DNA from: Meishania litoralis | GTDB taxonomy: Bacteria; Bacteroidota; Bacteroidia; Flavobacteriales; Flavobacteriaceae | Direction: 5' to 3' | NCBI RefSeq assembly: GCF_042611095.1 | Contig: NZ_JBHFPV010000002.1 | Coordinates: forward strand, 682,001 to 746,000 | DNA: 64,000 bases | Part shown: piece after piece, positions 34,368-42,456 of the stretch | How the letters are laid out: every line of letters starts with the position of its first letter | Position numbering within the stretch: position 1 is the stretch's first letter | Program-made: the position numbers and the translations under genes | The notes under the pieces: model-generated | The model's input: the letters and a program-made list of their open reading frames with translations, nothing else | Told to the model about the DNA's origin: nothing | Databases searched by the model: none

Positions 34368-36235
34368 TACAGCGTGAGTTTCATACCGGCCCTTACATTT
34401 CTACCTCTCGTCGTCGACCCTATTATTTCAGTGAATTCTTCGTTCAAAAGATTGGATATTGCCGTAAAAACTTTCAACTTTCCCGGCAATAGATCATGCC
34501 CAATATAAAAATCGAGCAAGGAATAACTGGGCAGCTCGACATTTGCAAAAGTCATGAAATCGGTATCGAATCGACTTCCTGTTAGCGAATAGTCGAGAGA
34601 AGCGAACGTTCTATTCGAAAACCGGTATCCGGCAGAAATATTTATTTTATGTTTGGGTATGCGTATGGCGGCATCGCCCTTTCGCTCCGTGAAGGTGTAA
34701 TTGCCCGAAAATTCAAAACGTACAAATGGTTTCCAATGCAATTCAAATTCAACACCTTGGGCATCTATCGTTGACACGGCATTTGAAAAAAGACCCGTTT
34801 GATTATCGTACACTACGGCATTTTCTTCCTTCCTATTGAAATAGACACTTGAAAAGCGTAAATCTTGATTTACGACATATTCAAATCCCCCTTCAAGGGT
34901 TCTATTCTCTTCAGGGCCCAAATCAGGATTCGCCCCAAAATTCCCAAAAAGTTGGTTCAGGGAAGGAGTAATATAGGAAGTGGCATACGAACCGAGCAAT
35001 TTAACATAACCCTTCGAAGTTTTCAGGGCGTAAGACGGATTCACATTATAAACCAAGTGACCACCGTATTCTGAATGATTGTTCAACCTACCGCCCAAAT
35101 TCAAATTGAATCCGTTTTCAGAAACGTATACCAAATTGATATAGGGGTCGACAAGGGTAAAATCTTTTCGGGTTTCAAATTCCGTTCTATCCAATACGTA
35201 GTTCAAGCCGATTATGGTATACAGCTTGTCTTGGATATTAAGCTTGTTATAAAGATCAAGAACATAATTATCACCTTTAAAAGAATTCGGATAGGCACTA
35301 AAATTCTCGGAAGCATAATCCGCATAGCCCGTGTTCAAGTGCAAAGATCCTTTTTTATAGGCATATTCAGAAGTCGCGCCGATGCGTTTTTGCTTCCCTT
35401 TAAAAAGGTACGGGGCATCCATTGGGCCCGAAAATTCGTCGTACTCGGTCTTTAATCCGGTAAGGTTACCATAAATACCCACTTTGAATTTATCGGAGAA
35501 TTGGTAGCCGACACGTACATCGGTACTATAGGTAGAAAAAACATCTTCTTCATTTTCTGGGGTAATCAGTGCCGAAAGTCCTTCTGAAAATCGGTTGGAG
35601 AATGTCACATTATAGGTAAACTTGTCAAAGGTACCGCTCAAGTCGACCCCGTTATAAGCGCTTGAAAGGTTGTAGTTTTGACCAGAAGTGGTCTGATTGG
35701 TGCCACGACTGGTTTGAACGTTCAGTTCCATTTTTCTTGGCGAAGCCTTCTTTGTGGTGATGTTGATGACAGCCGTGGCCGCATTTGCGCCATATAAGGT
35801 ACTTGCCGCCCCCTTTATAATTTCAATGTTCTCGATATTCGCGGCGGTAAGCAACCTTAAATCGTATTCCTGTGAAAATGAGGAGGGATCGCTCACACGA
35901 ACCCCATCGATCAACACCAATACCTGGCGTCCGCGGCCTCCACGTGCGAAAACACCGAGAACCGCCCCTTCCCTACCCCGGCTACCGGCAATCTCGATTC
36001 CGCTTTTCACATTAATGATCTCGGCCACCGATTTACCTTGATTTCGCTGCAATTCATCGTTGCCGATCTTGATCACCGTCTTGCCCGAATTTTGTCGTTC
36101 GAGCGCAAAACGTGAATCACTTACCACCACTTCATCCAAATTTTGAATTTTAATGGAATCATTCTCGGCGACCTGGGCGGCCATGTTCGTGCATACCAAA
36201 GCGGCAGCACAAAAGCCAAAAAACTTTTTGTTCAT
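34367..36235 (-). CDS. btuB: TonB-dependent vitamin B12 receptor (BtuB-like)
   Basis: The start is placed at the ATG 36233-36235 (MNKKFFGFCAAALVCTNMAAQ), giving a signal peptide and 622 residues; an open frame extends 9 codons upstream. It has a TonB-box-like 'NLDEVVVSDS', a plug domain ('GKSVAEIINVKSGIEIAGSRG', 'VLVLIDGVRVSDPSSF', 'IEIIKGAASTLYGANAATAV'), and a 22-strand-type barrel ending in an aromatic-poor 'GRNVRAGMKLTL'. The cobalamin riboswitch directly upstream makes vitamin B12 or another corrinoid the probable ligand. The divergent ABC operon would take it across the inner membrane. Confidence 0.9.
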   Translation of the reverse strand: MNKKFFGFCAAALVCTNMAAQVAENDSIKIQNLDEVVVSDSRFALERQNSGKTVIKIGNDELQRNQGKSVAEIINVKSGIEIAGSRGREGAVLGVFARGGRGRQVLVLIDGVRVSDPSSFSQEYDLRLLTAANIENIEIIKGAASTLYGANAATAVINITTKKASPRKMELNVQTSRGTNQTTSGQNYNLSSAYNGVDLSGTFDKFTYNVTFSNRFSEGLSALITPENEEDVFSTYSTDVRVGYQFSDKFKVGIYGNLTGLKTEYDEFSGPMDAPYLFKGKQKRIGATSEYAYKKGSLHLNTGYADYASENFSAYPNSFKGDNYVLDLYNKLNIQDKLYTIIGLNYVLDRTEFETRKDFTLVDPYINLVYVSENGFNLNLGGRLNNHSEYGGHLVYNVNPSYALKTSKGYVKLLGSYATSYITPSLNQLFGNFGANPDLGPEENRTLEGGFEYVVNQDLRFSSVYFNRKEENAVVYDNQTGLFSNAVSTIDAQGVEFELHWKPFVRFEFSGNYTFTERKGDAAIRIPKHKINISAGYRFSNRTFASLDYSLTGSRFDTDFMTFANVELPSYSLLDFYIGHDLLPGKLKVFTAISNLLNEEFTEIIGSTTRGRNVRAGMKLTL

Positions 36236-36342
36236 TTCGTTTAATTCAATAAACGGGAGCATAGTATGTCTGTACCCATACGTAAACTTTTGTCCCGAAA
36301 GTTTAACAATGATTGTTCGCTGCCATCGGCAGCCGAATTAAT

Positions 36343-36551
36343 GGCAGGTCTCCTGACTTGTTCAAAGCTATCCTACCTTCCCATCTTTACTGGACTTCAA
36401 TCAGTGTCGACAGTGGTTTTGAAGAAAATAGCCCCCTCTGTTAAAGAGGTGCCAAGAAAATTTTTGGCATAAACTTACAGTTGCGGGAACAGCTCCGGAT
36501 TCTCACCGGATTCCCTTTTAATCCCAACATCCTAAAACATGTCGGGAACCA
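36343..36551 (-). ncRNA. Cobalamin riboswitch upstream of btuB
   Basis: On the minus strand the leader reads the riboswitch core GGGAATCCGGTGAGAATCC, then 'GAGCTGTTCCCGCAACTGTAA' split around 36480-36500, and ends with the B12-box closing strand 'AAGTCAGGAGACCTGCC' at 36343-36359. This is the classical cobalamin-responsive aptamer, about 200 nt. Downstream, GCTGCC-GAT-GGCAGC and AACAATCATTGTT hairpins before the btuB ATG may form the expression platform; no T-tract is seen, so translational control is likely. B12 should repress btuB. Confidence 0.93.
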
Positions 36552-36571
36552 AATTCAAAACGAAAATAGAA

Positions 36572-36694
36572 CTATTTTTCGTCAATCTTATCCTTCTTTG
36601 TCATTTTAATGGCCAACCAGATAAAACCGACCACAAAATGGAGAAGTACGATACCGGCCACGATGTAGACAATGGTGTTCGAATCACCCCTCAT
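36572..36694 (-). CDS. 40-residue membrane microprotein
   Basis: From the ATG at 36692-36694 the frame gives MRGDSNTIVYIVAGIVLL, then 'HFVVGFIWLAIKMTKKDKIDEK': one membrane helix of about 22 residues followed by a strongly basic and acidic tail, as in single-pass small proteins. It lies just upstream of the cobalamin riboswitch on the same strand. An open frame extends a further 31 codons upstream without support. I do not recognise the family; a role beside B12 uptake is only suggested by position. Confidence 0.55.
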   Translation of the reverse strand: MRGDSNTIVYIVAGIVLLHFVVGFIWLAIKMTKKDKIDEK

Positions 36695-36843
36695 ATTGTG
36701 AATTTTTATCAAAACTAATGACTGCCACCAAAATAAAATGTGACTTTTGTTACCTTGCGAGGGAAAAAGAATACCGGTAATAAACAATCCCTGAGAAGAC
36801 CCTGATATCCTTTTTTCCCTTTAAACTAAAATTTCGAACACCT

Positions 36844-37998
36844 TTGAAGCCCACAAAATATATCCTCTTTTTTTTCTGCCTTCTATTTTTTCTGGGATGT
36901 AAAACGGATAAAAATCAAAATGGCCATATCGGTAAATCGAACGAAGTCACTCTTATCGATTATGCGAAGGGATTTTCAATTGAAAAATTTGGCGAGAATC
37001 TGACTGTCATAAAAATTACCTCCCCTTGGCCCGATGCCGAGGTAGCATTCAAGTATGCCCTGGTCCACAAGGATAAAATGGCTTCAATGACCTTGAACAA
37101 AGATGAATACGATGCCATTGTAGCCGTGCCCGTATCGCGTTTGGTGGTTACCTCTACCACACATATTCCCGCTTTGGAGGCTTTGGGCGAATTGAATAAG
37201 CTGGTCGGCTTTCCCGATACCGATTATATCTCGTCAAAAAGTGTTAGAAACCGCATCGATAATGGCCTAATAAAGGAACTGGGAAACAATGAGTCGATAA
37301 ACACCGAGATGACCATCGAATTGAACCCCGATGTAGTGGTCGGTTTCGGAATCGATAACCGGAACAGGGCATACGAAACGTTACAGCGTTCCAATATTCC
37401 TGTTGTCTATAATGGCGATTGGACGGAAAAAACACCGTTAGGGAAAGCGGAATGGATAAAATTCTTCGCCCCGTTCTTTCAAAAGGAAGCAGCTGCCGAC
37501 AGTATTTTCAACAAAACGAAAAAGGCTTATGAACAGGCCAAAGAATTAGCGGCAAATGCGCAAAAACGACCGACCGTTCTAAGTGGCGCCCTTTACAAAG
37601 ATGTATGGTACCTGCCCGGTGGCGATAGCTGGGCAGCCCAATTCATTTCAGATGCCAATGCCCAATATTTATGGGCCGATACCCAAGAGACGGGGAGTCT
37701 CTCCCTAGGTCTAGAAAGTGTACTGACCAAGGGCCAAAATGCCGATTTCTGGATTTCCCCATCTCAATTCACAAAATACGGGGAAATGAAAAAGGCCAAC
37801 GAACACTATTTGCATTTCACTGCCTTTAAGAACAGAAACGTATATACTTTTTCAAAGACAAAGGGTGAAACGGGAGGTTTGTTGTACTATGAACTGGCCC
37901 CTCAAAGGCCGGATCTGGTACTTAAAGACTTAATTTATATTTTCCATCCCGAACTCTTGCCCGAACATCGATTATTCTTTTTTAAACCTTTGGATTGA
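36844..37998 (+). CDS. btuF: Cobalamin-type ABC transporter substrate-binding lipoprotein (BtuF-like)
   Basis: This 384-residue lipoprotein (lipid Cys19 in 'CLLFFLGCKTDKNQ') starts with TTG at 36844; no in-frame ATG precedes the signal peptide. It shows the class III binding-protein pattern: 'VVTSTTHIPALEALGELNKLVGF', 'IELNPDVVVGFGIDN', 'LQRSNIPVVYNGDWTE', 'FHPELLPEHRLFFFKPL'. This group binds siderophores or cobalamin. Divergent btuB with a cobalamin riboswitch supports cobalamin. Its TGA overlaps the TTG start of the permease. No riboswitch is seen on this side of the divergent region. Confidence 0.85.
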   Translation: MKPTKYILFFFCLLFFLGCKTDKNQNGHIGKSNEVTLIDYAKGFSIEKFGENLTVIKITSPWPDAEVAFKYALVHKDKMASMTLNKDEYDAIVAVPVSRLVVTSTTHIPALEALGELNKLVGFPDTDYISSKSVRNRIDNGLIKELGNNESINTEMTIELNPDVVVGFGIDNRNRAYETLQRSNIPVVYNGDWTEKTPLGKAEWIKFFAPFFQKEAAADSIFNKTKKAYEQAKELAANAQKRPTVLSGALYKDVWYLPGGDSWAAQFISDANAQYLWADTQETGSLSLGLESVLTKGQNADFWISPSQFTKYGEMKKANEHYLHFTAFKNRNVYTFSKTKGETGGLLYYELAPQRPDLVLKDLIYIFHPELLPEHRLFFFKPLD

Positions 37999-39029
37999 TT
38001 GTAAAAAACAAGACATATCGTTGGCCTTTTATTGCGATGCTGATAATGCTCGTGATCAGTTTCACGATCAATATTGGCCTCGGCTCCGTATCCATTCCCT
38101 TTGATGAACTGCTGAATTCGCTATTTGGGAACTCTGTTGGGAACGAATCATGGGACTACATCATCTGGAACTACCGAATTCCAAAAGCCTTTACCGCGAT
38201 ATTGGTCGGTAGCGGACTTTCGCTAAGCGGATTGTTGATGCAGACCCTGTTCAGAAATCCGTTGGCCGGCCCTTTCGTATTGGGCATAAGTTCGGGTGCC
38301 AGTCTCGGTGCGGCACTGTTGATTATGGGCTCAACGGCCATTTCGGGCCTATTGACCTTTGAGTTCGTAAATGACGTTTCACTGGCGATTGCCGCAAGTC
38401 TGGGAAGTTTTATGGTACTTCTAGTAGTGGTAATCGTTGCGACACGGGTCAAAGATACCATGGCACTGCTCATCATCGGTTTGATGTTCGGTAGTATCAC
38501 GGCCGCTATCGTCAGCGTACTTTCCTATTTTACCAATGCCGAAAAATTGCAGCGCTATATTTATTGGTCATTCGGCAGTATAGGAAACCTTACTTGGCCG
38601 CAATTGTTATTGCTATCGGTATTGGTCCTTGTTGGGGTATTGCTCAGTGTTCTGTCGATAAAATCATTGAATGCCCTGTTATTGGGCGAAAATTATGCCC
38701 GTAGCCTTGGAATCGACTTGAAAAAGTCGCGCTATATCATAATCATCGCGACCGGATTGCTAGCTGGCGGAATTACGGCTTTTGCCGGACCGATTGCCTT
38801 TATTGGCCTTGCCGTACCCCATTTGACACGACAGTTGTTCAATGCCATGGATCACAAAATATTGCTTCCGGCCGTAATGATCTATGGCGCGGTCTTAATG
38901 TTGCTTTGCGATACCCTTGCGCAATTGCCGACATCGGCCCATGTCTTACCGATCAATGCAATAACAAGCATAATCGGTGCCCCGGTCGTTATCTGGCTGT
39001 TGGTACGTAAACGAAAAATGATTTTTTGA
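37995..39029 (+). CDS. btuC: FecCD-family ABC transporter permease (BtuC-like)
   Basis: This 344-residue integral membrane protein has about ten helices. Family signatures include 'NYRIPKAFTAILVGSGLSLSGLLMQTLFRNPLAGPF', 'LGISSGASLGAALLI', 'RYIYWSFGSIGNLTW', and 'AGPIAFIGLAVPHLTRQL', the loop that contacts the ATPase. The start is TTG at 37995, overlapping the previous stop as TTGA; the first in-frame ATG is 14 codons later. It is part of the cobalamin-type importer. Confidence 0.92.
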   Translation: MIVKNKTYRWPFIAMLIMLVISFTINIGLGSVSIPFDELLNSLFGNSVGNESWDYIIWNYRIPKAFTAILVGSGLSLSGLLMQTLFRNPLAGPFVLGISSGASLGAALLIMGSTAISGLLTFEFVNDVSLAIAASLGSFMVLLVVVIVATRVKDTMALLIIGLMFGSITAAIVSVLSYFTNAEKLQRYIYWSFGSIGNLTWPQLLLLSVLVLVGVLLSVLSIKSLNALLLGENYARSLGIDLKKSRYIIIIATGLLAGGITAFAGPIAFIGLAVPHLTRQLFNAMDHKILLPAVMIYGAVLMLLCDTLAQLPTSAHVLPINAITSIIGAPVVIWLLVRKRKMIF

Positions 39030-39820
39030 CCATGGATTCCAAGGAACAACATATTACACTAAAGACAGAAAATCTATCCATCGGATATACGTCAAAGAAC
39101 AGTGAAATACTTGTTGCCAAGAACATTGATCTTAACGCACAACTTGGCGAATTGGTGGCTATAATCGGTATCAACGGTATCGGAAAATCGACCTTGCTAA
39201 GAACCTTGGCCCAAGTACAGCCCAAATTAGCGGGAACCATCAAAATCGGTGAAACGGATCTAAATAATATGAAATCGTTCGATTTGGCCTCCGAGATCAG
39301 TGTAGTGCTTACTGAGCCCATCGCATCGAAAAACCTTACGGTCATAGAATTGGTGGCCTTGGGAAGACAGCCCTATACCAACTGGTTAGGTACCTTATCG
39401 GAGCAAGATCTCGCCAAGGTAAAAGAAGGCATCACACAAATGGAGTTGGGTTCACTTCAACATAAAAAGTGCCATGAATTGAGTGACGGCCAGTTACAAC
39501 GCGCCATGATAGCCCGCGCCCTGGCGCAGGATACTCCCGTAATTTTATTGGACGAACCCACCACACATTTGGACCTGTACCATAAAGTACGGATCTTGAA
39601 ACTTTTAAAACACATTGCAAAAGAGACCGATAAAATCATCATTTTCACCACCCATGAAATAGAAATGGCCATTCGGTTATGTGATGAAATATTGTTATTG
39701 GACGGCCATACCAATCCTTTTGGTAAACCTAACGAACTGATTGAAAAAAAGGCATTTGAGCGCATTTTTCCATCAGATACGATTACCTTCGATCCCGACA
39801 CAGGATCTTTTCGTATTTAA
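39026..39820 (+). CDS. btuD: ABC transporter ATP-binding protein (FecE/BtuD-like)
   Basis: This roughly 264-residue nucleotide-binding subunit has Walker A 'GINGIGKST' (near 50), the signature 'LSDGQLQRAMIARALAQ', and Walker B 'VILLDEPTTHLDL'. It belongs to the siderophore/cobalamin group and should power the permease encoded just upstream. The start may be TTG at 39026, again overlapping the previous stop (TTGA), or the in-frame ATG at 39032 (MDSKEQHITL). The operon of three genes reads F-C-D. Confidence 0.93.
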   Translation: MTMDSKEQHITLKTENLSIGYTSKNSEILVAKNIDLNAQLGELVAIIGINGIGKSTLLRTLAQVQPKLAGTIKIGETDLNNMKSFDLASEISVVLTEPIASKNLTVIELVALGRQPYTNWLGTLSEQDLAKVKEGITQMELGSLQHKKCHELSDGQLQRAMIARALAQDTPVILLDEPTTHLDLYHKVRILKLLKHIAKETDKIIIFTTHEIEMAIRLCDEILLLDGHTNPFGKPNELIEKKAFERIFPSDTITFDPDTGSFRI

Positions 39821-39891
39821 AAGTTAGCACAGGCGTACACTTCTATTTTAAAGGCGATCATGTATCTTTACTTCAAACACCATAAAAGGGA

Positions 39892-41241
39892 ATGAACGAA
39901 TTTTTGCCATATGTTATAATCGGGGCGATTTGCTTGGCAATCGGCTATTTTTTAGGCAATTACATAAGCGGACTTAAAACAAAATCGAGCCAAAGCGCCC
40001 TTCAGGAGCGGGAACAGCAGTTAAAGGCCAATCTCATTTCCTTGGAGCATAAATTAACGGACGCCGAGGAATATAAAACCCAATTACAAAGCGAAAAAGA
40101 GCAGATGGGCAACCAAATCGTTCGTTATCAGGCCGATTTGGAAAACCTCGAACTCAAGAACCAAGAACAAAAGGGGGAAGTCGAAAAACTTCAGGAAAAA
40201 TTCACCAAGGAATTCGAAAACCTCGCCAACAAAATCTTGGAAGAAAAAAGCCTAAAATTCACCGAACGAAACGAAAAGAATATCAAGGATATCCTAACCC
40301 CGTTGAACGAAAAGATACAATTGTTCGAAAAAAAGGTAGAGGAAAGCCAAAAGGAAAATATCAGTATCCATTCGGCCCTAAAGGAACAATTATTGAATTT
40401 ACAGACCCAAAACCTCAAGATTACCCAAGAGGCCGAAAACTTGACGAAAGCCCTAAAGGGCGATAGTAAAATGCAGGGCAATTGGGGCGAACTGGTGCTT
40501 GAACGCGTCTTGGAAAAATCAGGGCTTGAAAAAGACCGGGAATACACTGTGCAGCAAAGTTTTACGTTGGAGGACGGCACAAGGGTACTGCCCGATGTAA
40601 TTATCAACCTGCCCGACGGAAAAAAGATGATCGTGGATTCAAAGGTTTCCCTAACGGACTACGAACGGTTCATCAATGCCGAAGAAGATGACCTAAAAGA
40701 CAAATTCCTGAAAGACCACATAACCTCCATCCGCAAGCACGTAGATCAACTTTCCGCAAAAAAGTATGAAGACCTCTACGAAATGGAAAGTCCGGATTTT
40801 GTTTTGATGTTCGTACCCATCGAACCTGCTTTTGCGATTGCCATAAACAATGACAACTCGCTGTACAACAAGGCATTCGAACAGAATATCGTAATCGTTA
40901 CTCCATCTACCCTACTGGCTACCTTGCGCACCATAGACAGTATGTGGAACAACGAAAAACAGCAGCGCAACGCCATCGAAATTGCCCGACAGGCGGGGGC
41001 GCTTTATGACAAGTTCGAAGGCTTTGTAAGTGATCTGACCAAGGTCGGCAAAAAGATGGACGATGCGAAAAGTGAATACAAGGGTGCCATGAACAAGCTG
41101 ATAGAAGGCCGGGGCAATATCATAACGAGTATCGAGAGACTGAAAAAAATGGGGGCCAAGGCTAAAAAATCCATTTCCGAACCCCTATTAAAACGCGCCC
41201 AGGAAGACGATTTCGAGGAAGAACCAAAACTTAAGCTTTAA
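39892..41241 (+). CDS. rmuC: DNA recombination protein RmuC
   Basis: This 449-residue protein has one N-terminal membrane segment (about 5-25), a long coiled coil (about 30-180, 'REQQLKANLISLEHKLTDAEE'), and the RmuC core from about 190. Core motifs are 'MQGNWGELVLERVLEKSGL', 'LPDVIINLPDGKKMIVDSKVSLTDYE', 'FVLMFVPIEPAFAIAI', 'TLRTIDSMW'. RmuC limits recombination between short inverted repeats; its nuclease-like core is related to restriction-type folds. It lies 71 bp after the importer genes and is followed directly by a small gene. Confidence 0.94.
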   Translation: MNEFLPYVIIGAICLAIGYFLGNYISGLKTKSSQSALQEREQQLKANLISLEHKLTDAEEYKTQLQSEKEQMGNQIVRYQADLENLELKNQEQKGEVEKLQEKFTKEFENLANKILEEKSLKFTERNEKNIKDILTPLNEKIQLFEKKVEESQKENISIHSALKEQLLNLQTQNLKITQEAENLTKALKGDSKMQGNWGELVLERVLEKSGLEKDREYTVQQSFTLEDGTRVLPDVIINLPDGKKMIVDSKVSLTDYERFINAEEDDLKDKFLKDHITSIRKHVDQLSAKKYEDLYEMESPDFVLMFVPIEPAFAIAINNDNSLYNKAFEQNIVIVTPSTLLATLRTIDSMWNNEKQQRNAIEIARQAGALYDKFEGFVSDLTKVGKKMDDAKSEYKGAMNKLIEGRGNIITSIERLKKMGAKAKKSISEPLLKRAQEDDFEEEPKLKL

Positions 41242-41244
41242 ACC

Positions 41245-41610
41245 ATGAAAAAAATACTATTTCTTGTAATCGGTGGCCTTTTGGCCCTATTGGCCTTGTA
41301 TTATGCCTTTATCTATTTTGTTCCTTACAGTGAAGGGGTACGATCGGGCGAATTGATCAAGATCAGCCGTAAGGGCGTTATCGCCAAAACTTGGGAAGGT
41401 GAAATTAGCCAAGGTATCTCCGGGGCCCAGATATTTTCATTCTCGGTTCTGGACAAGGACCAGGATGTCATCGAAAAGCTAAAAGAATATCAGGGCGAAT
41501 ATGTAAAAGTCAGCTATACCGAGCGTTACGCCACTTTTTTCTGGTTGGGCGACACCAAATACTTCATCACCGAAGTGGAAAAAGAACGTTCGCCTCATTT
41601 TCGCAACTGA
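41245..41610 (+). CDS. Conserved small membrane-anchored protein after rmuC
   Basis: This 121-residue protein has one N-terminal membrane helix ('LFLVIGGLLALLALYYAFIYF') and then 'VRSGELIKISRKGVIAKTWEGEI', 'SFSVLDKDQDVIEKLKEYQGEYVKVSYTERY'. Such proteins recur next to rmuC in Flavobacteriia and are sometimes mislabelled 6-phosphogluconate dehydrogenase; it has no dehydrogenase motif. Function unknown. It begins 3 bp after the rmuC stop, so it is likely co-translated. Confidence 0.85.
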   Translation: MKKILFLVIGGLLALLALYYAFIYFVPYSEGVRSGELIKISRKGVIAKTWEGEISQGISGAQIFSFSVLDKDQDVIEKLKEYQGEYVKVSYTERYATFFWLGDTKYFITEVEKERSPHFRN

Positions 41611-41645
41611 TGAAACCGATCAGAACCCGAACCAAGTGAAGAGTA

Positions 41646-42371
41646 TTAAAAATGTGGTGAGGTAATGTTGGCGGCGGCGGCTTGATCCATGAACCAAATC
41701 AATTTTCCTGATCTCGGATTCACCAAACTGGCGGGATAGTCTTTAAATCTGCCTTTCTTGTCGATTATTTCCCCAAGCTTGACCGCTTTGTTTTCACCAG
41801 TGACCAAGAACGCCACTTCTTGCGCATTGTTGATGACCTGACCGGTAATCGTTATCCGTTTTTGTCCCGAATCGGGATGCGTTGCCACTTCACAATATTT
41901 TTTGGAATACCATAGATCGATCTCATACGGAAATATCGAGGCCGTATGTCCGTCATCACCCATTCCTAAAATAACCAAATCGAAACGTGGAACTTCTCGA
42001 CGTTTTGGCAGAGCGTTGCTCAAGACCTTCGAATAACGCCGGGCCTCGTATTCGGGTCTGTTCTCCCCCTTGATCCGATAAATGTTCCCTTTCGGGATAT
42101 TCAATTTCGACAAGAGATGTTCCTTGGTCATTTTAAAATTACTCGCGTCATCTTCCGGCGTCACACAGCGTTCATCGCCCCAATACAGGTAAACTTTGGC
42201 CCAATCGGTCTGATCGGTATAATGCTTGGCCAAGGTGTCAAAAACGATTTTGGGGGTACTGCCTCCGGAAAGTGCGATGTGTACCTCTTTGCGATTCTCA
42301 ACGAAAGCGATCAGGTATTTTGAGAACGCATCGGCGACTTCTTGTTTGGTACGGTTGATCTTTAAATCCAT
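41646..42371 (-). CDS. pgl: 6-phosphogluconolactonase
   Basis: Pgl hydrolyses 6-phosphogluconolactone, the second oxidative pentose phosphate step. The 241-residue protein shows 'HIALSGGSTPKIVFDTL', 'VYLYWGDERCVTPEDDASNFKM', 'FDLVILGMGDDGHTASIFP' and 'RITITGQVINNAQEVAFLVTG', the family pattern. It follows zwf on the same strand, with 80 bp between that contain a heptanucleotide repeat. Confidence 0.95.
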   Translation of the reverse strand: MDLKINRTKQEVADAFSKYLIAFVENRKEVHIALSGGSTPKIVFDTLAKHYTDQTDWAKVYLYWGDERCVTPEDDASNFKMTKEHLLSKLNIPKGNIYRIKGENRPEYEARRYSKVLSNALPKRREVPRFDLVILGMGDDGHTASIFPYEIDLWYSKKYCEVATHPDSGQKRITITGQVINNAQEVAFLVTGENKAVKLGEIIDKKGRFKDYPASLVNPRSGKLIWFMDQAAAANITSPHF

Positions 42372-42424
42372 ATTGTACTTTTACGGCCTATTGATATTGC
42401 CTTTGGTTATTGGCTTCTTGCATT

Positions 42425-42456
42425 CAGCTTCCAGCTTCTAGCTTCTAGCTTCTAGC
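42425..42456. repeat. Heptanucleotide tandem repeat (C/T)AGCTTC
   Basis: CAGCTTC CAGCTTC TAGCTTC TAGCTTC and a partial fifth unit run from 42425 to 42456. The last copies overlap the stop codon of zwf on the other strand (CTA at 42452-42454). Looser units precede it. It may be a slippage-prone microsatellite. Confidence 0.7.

Noticed and set aside
36695..36843. A second cobalamin riboswitch in front of the importer operon
   Set aside because: The strand lacks the aptamer core and B12 box; only loosely similar words are seen.
41245..41610. Calling this gene a 6-phosphogluconate dehydrogenase
   Set aside because: At 121 residues with one membrane helix and no NADP fold it cannot be that enzyme; the true gnd is at 44639.
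42425..42456. Heptamer array considered as a CRISPR
   Set aside because: Units are 7 bp and directly adjacent with no spacers; no cas genes in the window.
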